From positions 286 to 64,285 of the forward strand of contig NZ_AOLW01000046.1 in NCBI RefSeq assembly GCF_000336615.1: a DNA stretch of 64,000 nt. The letters are read 5' to 3'. Shown in pieces: positions 1 through 8,063 of the stretch. Made by a program: the position numbers and the translations under genes. How positions within the stretch are numbered: the stretch's first letter is position 1; each line of letters opens with the position of its first letter. Source of the DNA: Haloarcula amylolytica JCM 13557. GTDB lineage: Archaea; Halobacteriota; Halobacteria; Halobacteriales; Haloarculaceae. The notes beneath the pieces are model-generated. The model was not told where the DNA came from, did not search any database, and saw nothing but the letters and a program-made list of their open reading frames with translations.

Positions 1-2
1 CA

Positions 3-80
3 GCGAAGATCGACCGCTACAGACGGCTCATCGAGACAGAAGAAGTGACTCAGATCGGATTAGTGGGTGACGCTTTGTGA
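3..80 (+). CDS. C-terminal end of an unidentified protein (cut by window edge)
   Basis: An open frame runs in from the left edge and stops at TGA 78-80, giving 25 residues ending in IGLVGDAL. The charged, helical composition (KIDRYRRLIETEE) and codon use are like real haloarchaeal proteins. Too little is visible to name a family, and it could still be a chance frame. Confidence 0.4.
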   Translation, partial: AKIDRYRRLIETEEVTQIGLVGDAL

Positions 81-176
81 GGTACTGATTCTTCCTAGCC
101 ACCGGCGTCCGACGAACCTGCACTGGTGCGGAATTTCGGGGCAGGCGTTTTGGGTTCGCCAGCCCTGACATCGACT

Positions 177-1013
177 ATGAACGACGAGGAACCAGCGGAG
201 AACATCAGCGGCGGGACCGCTGGCGGGGGCCAGTCAGCCACGTTCGACCCGGAAACGGCTGGGACGCGGGCCGAAGCTATCGTGGACCGCCTCGGCGAAA
301 TGTACTGGACGAAGACCTACGGCGGCCGGGACGCCTTCGAGTGTCTTGTTCGGACGATTCTCAGCCAGAACACCTCCGACAAGGCGAGCCAGCCGGCCCA
401 CGACGAACTGATGGCGCGGTACGGGAGCGACGGCGGGGACGCGGACGGCGAGGGAGACGCCGACACCGACCTCGCCCGCGCGCTGGCCGACGCCGACCAG
501 CCCGAACTCGCCGAGACCATCTCCTCGGCCGGGCTCTACAACCAGAAATCTGAGCGCATCATCGCCCTCGCTCAGCGTATCTGCGAGGAGTACGGCGGCG
601 AGGCCGGGTTCGACGAGTTCGTCCGCGACAGCGACCCCGAGGCGGTGCGGTCGACGCTGCTCGACATGAACGGCGTCGGCCCGAAGACCGCCGACTGCGT
701 CCTGCTGTTCGCGGGCGGTCGCGGCGGCGTGTTCCCCGTCGACACGCACGTCCACCGCATCGCCCGCCGGATGGGACTGGCCCCGCCCGACGCCGACCAC
801 GAGACTGTCCGCGAATATCTGGAGCGCGACGTCCCTGCGGCGAAATGCGGCTTCGGCCATACGGCGATGATTCAGTTCGGCCGGGAATACTGTAGCGCCC
901 GGAAGCCCGCCTGTCTGGACGACCCCGACGCCTGCCCGCTGGCGGGTCACTGCGACCAGGTCGGCGTGTATCCGGCCGCTGATGAGATCACCGACCCATC
1001 GGAAACGGTCTGA
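177..1013 (+). CDS. nth: Endonuclease III-like DNA glycosylase/AP lyase
   Basis: Base-excision repair enzyme of the HhH-GPD family that removes oxidised pyrimidines and nicks abasic sites; 278 aa from ATG 177. An upstream in-frame GTG at 126 gives an unlikely extension. Visible: the helix-hairpin-helix MNGVGPKTADC with the catalytic Lys at about 170, VDTHVHRI with the catalytic Asp at about 189, and four C-terminal cysteines (about 239, 246, 253, 259) for a 4Fe-4S cluster. The cysteine spacing is C-x6-C-x6-C-x5-C, where the classic pattern has x2 in the middle. An acidic insert (about 84-97) lies in the N-terminal helical domain. Family is clear; exact substrate is inferred. Confidence 0.9.
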   Translation: MNDEEPAENISGGTAGGGQSATFDPETAGTRAEAIVDRLGEMYWTKTYGGRDAFECLVRTILSQNTSDKASQPAHDELMARYGSDGGDADGEGDADTDLARALADADQPELAETISSAGLYNQKSERIIALAQRICEEYGGEAGFDEFVRDSDPEAVRSTLLDMNGVGPKTADCVLLFAGGRGGVFPVDTHVHRIARRMGLAPPDADHETVREYLERDVPAAKCGFGHTAMIQFGREYCSARKPACLDDPDACPLAGHCDQVGVYPAADEITDPSETV

Positions 1014-1102
1014 CGATTCACAGTACCCTGCAGTACTATCGTTGGGTGCTGATATCTGCGCTCTCCTATCAAAAATTGTACTGAATCGCGTTTCAGGAAG
1101 TG

Positions 1103-1109
1103 CTTTAGT
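1103..1109 (+). promoter_or_regulatory. TATA-like box for the MFS gene
   Basis: CTTTAGT ends 23 nt before ATG 1133 (box start 30 nt upstream), the spacing expected for a leaderless haloarchaeal transcript. No Shine-Dalgarno sequence precedes the start. Confidence 0.4.
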
Positions 1110-1132
1110 CCCCCGAAAGTGACAACGTCCGT

Positions 1133-2446
1133 ATGTTCGGACCGGTATCCGACCGTGGGTTAGTGCGCCGGTACTACCTGTACCGTGCCACGATTTCGGT
1201 CGGATTCATAACTCCCATTTTCACCTTGTTTCTCCTGCGAACACTGACGTTCACACAGGTCGGCGTCCTCTCTGCGGTCTGTTCGGCGCTGTCAGTCGTC
1301 GGCGAGATACCAACAGGCTACGTCGGTGACAGGCTCGGGCGGCGTGCGAGCCTCCTCCTCAGCGTGCTGTTCACCGTTACCTCACTCGCAGGCTTCGTTC
1401 TCGCTTCGGGGTTCCTCTGGTACGGCTTCCTCTATGCACTGTGGGCGCTGGCGCTGACGTTACGCTCGGGGAGTATGGATGCGTGGCTGTACGATACACT
1501 CTCTGAACGACTCGACAGCGGGCAGTTCAGCCATATCCGCGGCCGGGGTGACGCGATGCAGAACTGGACTGCGGCAGTCTCAATGGTTGTCGGTGGCCTG
1601 CTATACGGGCTGGACCCGATCTATCCGTTCGTTGCTGCGGTCGGCTTCAACAGCCTCGGGTCCATTGCACTGCTTTCGTTGCCGAAGAACCGGCAGTACG
1701 CAGACCAGGGTGGTGACGCTGACTCCGGCGACCGTCTCGATCCGCTGGAAACCGTCGCCGTCATCCGCACGCATCTGGCTCGACCGCCGCTCCGGGCACT
1801 GATACTGTACATCGGACTGTTCTATGCCGTGTTGAGCGTTTCTCACACCTACATCCAGCCGATGGCGGTCGAGACGCTGGGGCCGTACGTCGCCGCTCTC
1901 GGCGTGCAGGTCCCCGCTGGTGGTCCGATCGCGGCGGCGCGAGCGGGCGAGGCCGGCGCGGCGCTCGCGCTCGGACTGGGTGTGCTGTACGCCGCCCTGA
2001 CAGCAGTCTCGTCCGCTGGCGGCTACTACGCCGGCGCAATTGAGGCCCGTCTCGGCGTCCGCAAAGCCGTGATCGTCGTGCCAGCCCTGACGGCTGTCGC
2101 GCTCGTGGTACCGCTGTGGATTGCGCTCGTGGCACTACCGACGTTCGCGACGATACGAACCGCAAAGCCGCTGGTCCAGCCCATCGCCAACGGGTATATT
2201 AACGACCATGTCGAGGCGGTCGGGCGGGCGACGTTGCTCTCCGCGGTCTCGATGTCGTATATGGCTCTCCGGACGCCGCTGGCACTTGCTGCTGGGGTGG
2301 CGGCGGATGCAACTACGGCGACCACAGCAGTTGCGGCGCTTGGCGGCCTGTTTCTCGTCGCTGGCGGCGCAGTCTGGCTGTTCGGGACGATTGCACCTGA
2401 GGCAGTGACTGCGTCCGGTGACAGGGCCAGCAAATCGGCATCATAG
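1133..2446 (+). CDS. MFS transporter
   Basis: Membrane carrier of the major facilitator superfamily, 437 aa with about 12 hydrophobic segments. The motif-A-like loop GDRLGRRASLL sits between helices 2 and 3 (about 64-74), typical of drug/metabolite antiporters. The stretch at about 260-285 is a low-complexity Gly/Ala loop (GGPIAAARAGEAGAA) between two membrane segments. Stands alone between nth and the convergent aldo/keto reductase, so context does not suggest a substrate. The family call is firm; substrate unknown. Confidence 0.85.
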   Translation: MFGPVSDRGLVRRYYLYRATISVGFITPIFTLFLLRTLTFTQVGVLSAVCSALSVVGEIPTGYVGDRLGRRASLLLSVLFTVTSLAGFVLASGFLWYGFLYALWALALTLRSGSMDAWLYDTLSERLDSGQFSHIRGRGDAMQNWTAAVSMVVGGLLYGLDPIYPFVAAVGFNSLGSIALLSLPKNRQYADQGGDADSGDRLDPLETVAVIRTHLARPPLRALILYIGLFYAVLSVSHTYIQPMAVETLGPYVAALGVQVPAGGPIAAARAGEAGAALALGLGVLYAALTAVSSAGGYYAGAIEARLGVRKAVIVVPALTAVALVVPLWIALVALPTFATIRTAKPLVQPIANGYINDHVEAVGRATLLSAVSMSYMALRTPLALAAGVAADATTATTAVAALGGLFLVAGGAVWLFGTIAPEAVTASGDRASKSAS

Positions 2447-2558
2447 AGCCGTCAGCAGTCGGTCAGGGTTCCGACCCGGCCACGATTAGATCGAACGCTC
2501 CTGCGAACGACAGCGGACCGTCCCGACTACAACGCGGTTCGATCAGTTTGTATCCCGA

Positions 2559-3590
2559 TTACGCCCGGTGGCCCCAGCGCTCGCCGTCCTCGGCGTAGCG
2601 TGCGCTCACAATCCGGTTAAACTGGTCGTCGGACAGCGAGATGTCGGCCGCGCCGACGTTCTCGTCGAGCTGGTCGACGGTGCGCGCGCCGACGATAGGA
2701 ACGCAGGTGACGTCCGGCTGTTCGATGAGCCAGCGGAGCGCGACCTGCGCGGGCGTGGCGTCGAGTTCGTCCGCGACGGCGCGGAGCTCGTCGAGGACGT
2801 GCCAGCCGCGCTCGGAGAGGTAGAAGTCCTCGAAGCGGTCGGACAGCGAGCCCCGCGAGCCTTCCGGCCCTTCGAAGGCCGTCGGGTCGTCGTCGTCCGT
2901 GCGCTCGTACTTACCCGTGAGGAAGCCGCCGGCCAGCGGCGAGTACGGACAGACGGCCATGTCCTGGTCGGCACAGACGTCGAGGTAGTCCTTCACGTCG
3001 TCGCGGTAGCCGGCGTGGAACAGCGGCTGTGTCACCTCGAAGCGCTCGTAGTCCTCGACGTCGCTCTTCCAGAGCGCCTTCGTCAGCTGCCAGGCGGCCA
3101 TCGTCGACGCGCCGAGGTGGTGGACCTTGCCCGCGCGGACGAGGTCGTCGAGCGTCGACAGCGTCTCCTCGATGTCGCTGTGCTCGTCCCAGCGGTGGAT
3201 ATAGTAGAGGTCGAGGTAGTCCGTGTCGAGACGGTCGAGCGTGCCTTCGATTTGCGCGCGGATGTGCTTGCGGCCGAGACCAGAGTCGTTGGGGCCGGGC
3301 TCGCCGCGGCCGTCGAAGGGGAAGTACACCTTCGAGGCGATGACGAAGTCCTCGCGGTCGTAGTCGTCGAGCCAGTCGCCGATGTACGCCTCGCTGGTGC
3401 CGTTGGGGTTGCCGTAGACGTTGGCGGTGTCGATGAAGTTGATGCCCCGCTCCCACGCCGCGTCCAGCAGTTCGTGGGCTTCATCACGGTCAGTCTCGAC
3501 GACGCCGCCGGTCTCCCGGCCGAAGCGCCAGGTGCCGAAACACAGCTGTGAAACCGTCGTTCCGGTCGAACCGAGTCTGGTGTATTCCAT
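2559..3590 (-). CDS. Aldo/keto reductase
   Basis: Cytosolic NADPH-dependent oxidoreductase with a TIM-barrel fold, 343 aa. The start is ATG 3590 (MEYTRLGSTG, the normal family N-terminus); the frame stays open upstream but that part is not AKR-like. The catalytic tetrad is visible: Asp about 54 and Tyr 59 in FIDTANVYGN, Lys 87 in FVIASKVYF, His 132 in LDLYYIHRWD. The C-terminal cofactor part (CVPIVGARTVDQLDEN) is present. The sequence resembles the potassium-channel-beta-like/general stress AKRs; substrate unknown. Confidence 0.9.
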   Translation of the reverse strand: MEYTRLGSTGTTVSQLCFGTWRFGRETGGVVETDRDEAHELLDAAWERGINFIDTANVYGNPNGTSEAYIGDWLDDYDREDFVIASKVYFPFDGRGEPGPNDSGLGRKHIRAQIEGTLDRLDTDYLDLYYIHRWDEHSDIEETLSTLDDLVRAGKVHHLGASTMAAWQLTKALWKSDVEDYERFEVTQPLFHAGYRDDVKDYLDVCADQDMAVCPYSPLAGGFLTGKYERTDDDDPTAFEGPEGSRGSLSDRFEDFYLSERGWHVLDELRAVADELDATPAQVALRWLIEQPDVTCVPIVGARTVDQLDENVGAADISLSDDQFNRIVSARYAEDGERWGHRA

Positions 3591-3652
3591 ACCGGAGCCA
3601 CGCGGGGCTACCCGAAAAAGGGGTTTGGTCCCGGCGAAGGCTGTCCGGTACT

Positions 3653-4072
3653 CTACGACCGCTTCACGGACGCCGCGACGACCAGCCCAGTCACCAGCAC
3701 GAACGCCACCAGCGAGAGGTTCGGCACGGTCAGACCGAGCACCCGGTACTGGATCTGCGCGCAACTGACCGCCCCGATGCCGCAAGTCGTCTGGCTCACC
3801 TGCAGCCAGGAGTGGTAGGCCGCGATGGCGGCCCCCGGCACCGCCAGCGGCAGCGCCGTCCGGACGACACCGGGACGGTTTTCGACGGCGGCGATGCCGA
3901 GAACGACCACCAGCGGATACATGAGGATGCGCTGATACCAGCAGAGCCGACAGGGCGTGAGTCCGAGGCCCAGCGAGAGATAGAGGCTGCCGGCCGTCGC
4001 AACGCTGGCGACGACAGTCGCGGCGGCCAACAGGAGCCGAGGCCGGTCGGAGACGAAGCGGAAGTCGACCAC
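3653..4072 (-). CDS. dsbB: DsbB-family disulfide bond formation protein
   Basis: Four-helix membrane protein that reoxidises a DsbA-type thiol oxidase and passes electrons to quinone. From GTG 4072 it is 139 aa, a normal DsbB length; the longer open frame upstream overlaps the divergent gene at 4190 and is not DsbB-like. Two cysteine pairs are visible: C41-x2-C44 in TPCRLCWYQR (with the conserved Arg after WYQ) and C97/C104 in TTCGIGAVSC. A DsbA-like lipoprotein lies at 18.1 kb and could be its partner (inference). Not in an obvious operon. Confidence 0.85.
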   Translation of the reverse strand: MVDFRFVSDRPRLLLAAATVVASVATAGSLYLSLGLGLTPCRLCWYQRILMYPLVVVLGIAAVENRPGVVRTALPLAVPGAAIAAYHSWLQVSQTTCGIGAVSCAQIQYRVLGLTVPNLSLVAFVLVTGLVVAASVKRS

Positions 4073-4189
4073 AGGAAAACCGGAGTCTGCCGGCGGAAAA
4101 AGCGTTCCGAGAGCCAACCTCTTACCCGGCACCCGCCTGACCGGCTCGTCAGCGCTCGCTTTTTCAGTCTCCCCGCCGACAGCCAGCGT

Positions 4190-4492
4190 ATGCCCGACGA
4201 TTCGGACCCCGAGGCGAACCTCGAACAGTGGAAGTCCGCGATGCAGGAAGAGCACGCCGACGCCATCGCGAACCCGGACCCCGACGAGTCCCACCAGATC
4301 GAGGGCGTGGCACAGGTCACGTATCGGGTGACGTTCGACTACGACGCCGCGGACGACGCGCTCGAACGGGCCAGCGCCGAGGAGGTCGACGACCTGACTG
4401 ACCCCGAACTGCTCTCCTGTGCGTGTGGCGTTCGCGGGATGACGCCCGAGGAAGCCCGAGAGCACATGGCCGCCGCTGTCGAACGAGAATAA
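4190..4492 (+). CDS. Conserved haloarchaeal small protein
   Basis: A 100-aa very acidic protein starting at ATG 4190 (MPDDSDPEANLEQW). It has a central strand-rich part (VTYRVTFDYD) and a C-terminal CxC segment (LLSCACGVRGMTPEEA). I do not recognise a named family. The cysteine pair could bind metal but there is no second pair. It is divergent from dsbB (117-nt gap) and convergent with the phosphoribosyltransferase gene, sharing the palindrome at 4514-4592. Confidence 0.7.
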   Translation: MPDDSDPEANLEQWKSAMQEEHADAIANPDPDESHQIEGVAQVTYRVTFDYDAADDALERASAEEVDDLTDPELLSCACGVRGMTPEEAREHMAAAVERE

Positions 4493-4513
4493 GCCGGCCT
4501 GAACTGCCGGCTC

Positions 4514-4592
4514 ATACTGTTGGCTGTAACTATTTTAAGATATTCGCCACCCCGGGTGGCGAAATTCTTTACAGACTTACAGCCGACAGTAT
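4514..4592. repeat. 79-nt imperfect palindrome between convergent genes (bidirectional terminator or palindromic repeat)
   Basis: Outer arms 4514-4529 and 4577-4592 are 16-nt inverted repeats with one mismatch (atactgttggctgtaa against ttacagccgacagtat). Inner arms 4543-4552 and 4554-4563 pair perfectly (ttcgccaccc / gggtggcgaa) around C4553. The two spacers are each 13 nt and themselves match at 8 of 13 positions as a palindrome, so the whole unit is symmetric about 4553. It sits exactly between convergent genes and overlaps the phosphoribosyltransferase stop codon. It may end both transcripts, or be a small dispersed repeat. Confidence 0.75.
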
Positions 4593-5140
4593 CAGTCGTG
4601 GATAGTGACGCCGTTCTGGTCGACCGAGATGTCGAGCAGGCTGGTCACTTCGTAGTCGGTGTCGTCGAGCGCCGACTCGCCCTGTTTCCGGAAGACGACG
4701 ACGATGTCCGAGATGTTCGCCCCGATGTCGTCGAGCGCCTCACAGATGGAGGCCATCGTCCCGCCGGTCGAGAGCAGGTCGTCGACGATGAGCAGGTCGT
4801 CGCCCGCCTCGATGTCGTTGATGAACATCTCCGATTCGGAGTAGCCGGTGGTCTTGTGCAGCGGGACCTCGTCGTCGAGGCCGTAGGAGCGCTTGCGGAT
4901 GACGACGAGCGGGATATCCGTCTGCAGTGAGAGCGCGGTCGCGATGTGGATGCCCATCGCCTCCGGCGCGACGATCTTGTCCACGTCGAGGTCGGCCGCC
5001 CGCGTCACGCCGACGACGACCTCGCGGAGGAGTTCCGGCTCCAGCATCGGGACGCCGTTGCTGAGCGGGTGGACCAGGTAGGAGTATCCATCCTTGTCGA
5101 TGATCGGGGCCTCGTGCAGCGACTCGCGGAGCTTCTCCAT
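4592..5140 (-). CDS. hpt: Hypoxanthine/guanine (purine) phosphoribosyltransferase-like protein
   Basis: Cytosolic type I phosphoribosyltransferase, 182 aa, for purine salvage (base plus PRPP gives nucleotide). The PRPP-binding loop LLIVDDLLSTGGTMA is at about 116-130 and a purine-PRTase-like segment APEAMGIHIATAL at about 58-70. This matches the archaeal HGPRTase-like group, in which some members favour adenine; the base cannot be told from sequence alone. ATG 5140 is the natural start (MEKLRESLHEAP). Monocistronic; ends inside the palindrome it shares with the convergent gene. Confidence 0.85.
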   Translation of the reverse strand: MEKLRESLHEAPIIDKDGYSYLVHPLSNGVPMLEPELLREVVVGVTRAADLDVDKIVAPEAMGIHIATALSLQTDIPLVVIRKRSYGLDDEVPLHKTTGYSESEMFINDIEAGDDLLIVDDLLSTGGTMASICEALDDIGANISDIVVVFRKQGESALDDTDYEVTSLLDISVDQNGVTIHD

Positions 5141-5247
5141 GCCCCCGTTACCTGAAGCGGGACAATAAACCGTTCGAGGCTCCGCCGCGGTGTGTGCCGC
5201 GATAGCGCACTGTGAGCCGTCCCACGAACTGCCACTCGGTCGCGGCG

Positions 5248-6771
5248 TCAGTCCGCCGTCGAGGCCGAGCGGTCCCGTTTCGTCTCGAACGGGCTATCCT
5301 CGATGATATCGCGGGCGGTGTGTTCGCCGCTGATGAGGCACATCGGCATCCCGATACCGGGCGTGGTGTAGGCTCCGGTGTAGTAGAGGCCGTCCAGGCC
5401 GGCGCGGTGGCCGGGGCGGAGCGGCCCGGTCTGGAACAGCGTGTGGGCCAGCCCGAGCGCCGTCCCCTGCGGGTCGCCGAAGCGCTCGGCGAACTCGCTG
5501 ACACACGCCGATTCCTCGACGACGATGCGGTCGCGGAGGTCCACCCCAGTCTGTTCGGCGAGGTCGTCCAGAACGAACTCCCTGTATTCCTCGCGAATCA
5601 CGGGCCCGTCGTCGAGTCCCGGCGCGATGGGGACGAGGACGACGACGGCGTGGTGGCCGTCGGGGGCGACCGTCTCGTCGGTCTTCGACGTGACCGAGAG
5701 ATAGTAGGCTGGGTCGTCGGGCCACGCCGGCCGGTCGAATATCTGCTCGAAGTGGTCGTCCCAGTCCGTCGGCAGCACCAGCGAGTGATGCGCCAGCGGA
5801 CCCACGTCGCCTTCGACGCCGAGATACAGCATGAACGCCGACGGTGCGTAGGTCTGGTCGTCCCAGTAGTCCGGGTCGTGGTCGCGGTCTGCAGGGTCCA
5901 GCAGATTTCGTTCGGTGTGGGCCGGGTTGGCGTTGCTGACCACGATGTCGGAGGCCACGACACCGTCGTCGGTAGTCAGTTCGAATGCGCCCGCTTCGCC
6001 GGCGATGTGCTGGACCTCCGTCCCGGTCTGGATGTCGACGCCGAGTTCTTGCGCCAGCGACCCGAGACCGTCGACGACGCCGGCAATGCCACCTTCGGGG
6101 TAGAACACGTTCATGTTCAGGTCGACGTGGCTCATGATGCTGTACAGCGCCGGGGTGTTGTGTGGTGCGCCGCCGAGAAACACCAGCGTGTATTCGAGCA
6201 ACTGCCGGAGCTTCGGGTGGTCGACGTAGCGGCTGACGTAGTCGTCCATCGACCCGAACAGCCGCGCCCGCGGCGCGAGCGGGAGGAGGTCGGTGTCGAC
6301 GTAGTCACGCAGTCGTTCGCGGCCCTCGTAGACGACCCGGTCCATCGCCAGTTCGTAGTTCCGCTCGGCCCGTTCGAGATACTCGGCCAGCGCGTCGCCG
6401 GCCCCGTCCTCGTATGACTCGAACACCTCGCGGGCGTTCTCGCGGTTGGGCCGCATCGTCACGCGGTCGCCGTCCTTCCAGAACACCCGGTACTGGGGGT
6501 CCAGCCGCTCCAGTTCGTAGTAGTCCGCGGGCTCGCGGTCGAAGTGCCCGAAGAAGCGCTCGAACACGTCGGGCATCAGGTACCACGACGGGCCGGTGTC
6601 GAACCGGAAGCCGTCGCGTTCGAGGACGCCCGCGTGGCCGCCGAGGCGGTCGTGGCGTTCGAGCAGTCGCACGTCGGCTCCGGCGTCGGCCAGGTAACAC
6701 GCGGTAGAGAGGCCGCCGAAGCCGCCGCCGACGACGGTCACCGTCCGGTCGCGAGGGAGGCCATCACGCAT
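5248..6771 (-). CDS. crtI: Phytoene desaturase (CrtI family)
   Basis: FAD-dependent, membrane-associated carotenoid desaturase, 507 aa, converting phytoene towards lycopene, the precursor of bacterioruberins and beta-carotene. The N-terminal dinucleotide fold VVGGGFGGLSTACYLADAG is at about 12-30, followed by RLGGHAG. The conserved C-terminal CrtI segment is GAYTTPGIGMPMCLISGEHT near 465-485. Divergent from the blh gene with a 148-nt shared promoter region, so both steps of retinal supply may be controlled together. A CrtD-type 3,4-desaturase role is possible, but lycopene elongase and cruF are not nearby. Confidence 0.87.
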   Translation of the reverse strand: MRDGLPRDRTVTVVGGGFGGLSTACYLADAGADVRLLERHDRLGGHAGVLERDGFRFDTGPSWYLMPDVFERFFGHFDREPADYYELERLDPQYRVFWKDGDRVTMRPNRENAREVFESYEDGAGDALAEYLERAERNYELAMDRVVYEGRERLRDYVDTDLLPLAPRARLFGSMDDYVSRYVDHPKLRQLLEYTLVFLGGAPHNTPALYSIMSHVDLNMNVFYPEGGIAGVVDGLGSLAQELGVDIQTGTEVQHIAGEAGAFELTTDDGVVASDIVVSNANPAHTERNLLDPADRDHDPDYWDDQTYAPSAFMLYLGVEGDVGPLAHHSLVLPTDWDDHFEQIFDRPAWPDDPAYYLSVTSKTDETVAPDGHHAVVVLVPIAPGLDDGPVIREEYREFVLDDLAEQTGVDLRDRIVVEESACVSEFAERFGDPQGTALGLAHTLFQTGPLRPGHRAGLDGLYYTGAYTTPGIGMPMCLISGEHTARDIIEDSPFETKRDRSASTAD

Positions 6772-6845
6772 AACAGCCGCTAGCGACTATGACTGAAAAA
6801 GGGTTGCCTGGATTCTCAGGACCTCATAACAGACATTTCTTAATT

Positions 6846-6895
6846 AACCCACTAGCCAGTTCCCAGTTCGCTGGAATCGCTTCTTTCGTTTATTA
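6846..6895 (+). promoter_or_regulatory. blh promoter: TATA-like box and possible Bat-type upstream site
   Basis: TTTATTA at 6889-6895 starts 31 nt before ATG 6920, fitting a leaderless transcript. Upstream, 6846-6860 (aacccactagccagt) has the ACTAG core and flanking CC/G of the Bat-dependent activator site known from the Halobacterium bop/brp/crtB1 promoters, matching roughly two thirds of that consensus as I remember it. The site also lies in the upstream region of the divergent crtI. TATA box likely; activator site tentative. Confidence 0.4.
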
Positions 6896-6919
6896 TGAGC
6901 TTTTCCCTAGCCTCGCCAT

Positions 6920-7984
6920 ATGCGAACGATCAGCTTGGGGTCCGTCTGGCAGCGGCATCGGGACACCGACCGCCATCCGTCGCTCTGGCTCTCACGGGCG
7001 AGCCTGCTGGTACTCGCCGTCTCCTTCGGTCTCCTCGGCGCTGTCGGCGTCAGAGTCCCGCTCCGGGCCCAGATGGTGGTGTACCTCGTCGGGATGGTCG
7101 CGCTCAATCTCCCCCACGGCGGGTACGAGCACTTCGAGAACCTCCGGCGCCGCCGCCCCGCCTTTCGCTGGCGCTACGTTGCGGTGTATCTGGCGGCCAT
7201 CGGCGGGTTCGTCGGCCTGTTCCTCGTTGCGCCAGTCGCCGGCCTCGCGCTGGCGCTGACCGTCGCGATGGCGAAAGGCGGGCTCGGCGGCCTGCAGGTG
7301 CTGGAAGCCACGAGCGGCACCGAGCACCTCCGGACACGGTTCCAGCGCGGGCTCGCAGCGGCCGTCCGCGGCGGCGCGGTGATGCTCGTCCCCATCGTGT
7401 TCTGGCCGGAGACGTTCCACGCGTTCAGCGCGCTGATGGTCGGGCTCGTCGAACCCGGGGCACTCTCGTCGTACGCGGGCTCGTTCGACACGACCCGGGT
7501 CGTCATCGGGTCGGGCTACGGTCTCGCGCTGGTGACACATATCCTGCTGGGCTACGTGCGCGGCGGCGGCCGCTCCTGGCTCGTCGACGCGAGCGAGTCG
7601 CTGCTGCTGGCAGCGTACTTCGCGTTCGTTCCGGTCCTCGTCGCCGTCGGCCTGTACTTCCCGTTCTGGTACTCCGCCCGACAGGTGGCGCGGACGGCGT
7701 CCGTCGAAAAAGAGCCGGTCGGCGACGAGCGCTGGGACCTGCTCGGCGGCGCGGACCCCTCGACCGTCGCACTGCGCGCCTGGGTCGTCCTCGTCGGCGG
7801 GGCGCTGGCCACCTTCGGCGTCCTCGTCGCCGTCTACTGGGCGTTCCCGAACCCACTGGGGACGAGCGACCTGCTCCCCGGCGCGGTGGCGTTCTGGAGC
7901 GTGTTCATCAGTATCGTCGCGCTCCCGCACATCGTCGTCGGGTCGGTCCTCGACCGTGACCGGGGTATCTGGTACGTTCCGTGA
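6920..7984 (+). CDS. blh: Brp/Blh-family beta-carotene 15,15'-dioxygenase
   Basis: Integral membrane enzyme that cleaves beta-carotene to two retinals for rhodopsins; 354 aa with 8-10 hydrophobic segments. Signature histidine segments are visible: NLPHGGYEHFEN (His about 66 and 71), ALVTHILLGYVRG near 205, and IVALPHIVVGSV near the C-terminus, candidate iron ligands in this family. Start ATG 6920 is supported by a TATA box 31-25 nt upstream. No opsin gene is in the window, so the rhodopsins served must be elsewhere. Brp and Blh paralogues cannot be separated here. Confidence 0.88.
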   Translation: MRTISLGSVWQRHRDTDRHPSLWLSRASLLVLAVSFGLLGAVGVRVPLRAQMVVYLVGMVALNLPHGGYEHFENLRRRRPAFRWRYVAVYLAAIGGFVGLFLVAPVAGLALALTVAMAKGGLGGLQVLEATSGTEHLRTRFQRGLAAAVRGGAVMLVPIVFWPETFHAFSALMVGLVEPGALSSYAGSFDTTRVVIGSGYGLALVTHILLGYVRGGGRSWLVDASESLLLAAYFAFVPVLVAVGLYFPFWYSARQVARTASVEKEPVGDERWDLLGGADPSTVALRAWVVLVGGALATFGVLVAVYWAFPNPLGTSDLLPGAVAFWSVFISIVALPHIVVGSVLDRDRGIWYVP

Positions 7985-8063
7985 CGGCTCAGTACTCGGG
8001 GACGGCCACGGCGTCGGTCCACAGATGACTAGGTTTCTGTAGCTGGCGAACACCTGGGACGGT

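Noticed and set aside
1920-1975. Repetitive GC-rich loop in the first MFS gene
   Set aside because: Inverted matches exist but with a long loop and no shared architecture; it is a simple Gly/Ala loop between helices.
5212-6417. Long plus-strand frame opposite crtI, and similar ones opposite oleate hydratase, YchF, pilus ATPase and other genes
   Set aside because: In GC-rich genomes the antisense frame of an acidic protein gene is often open; the products are Arg/Val-rich and match no family.
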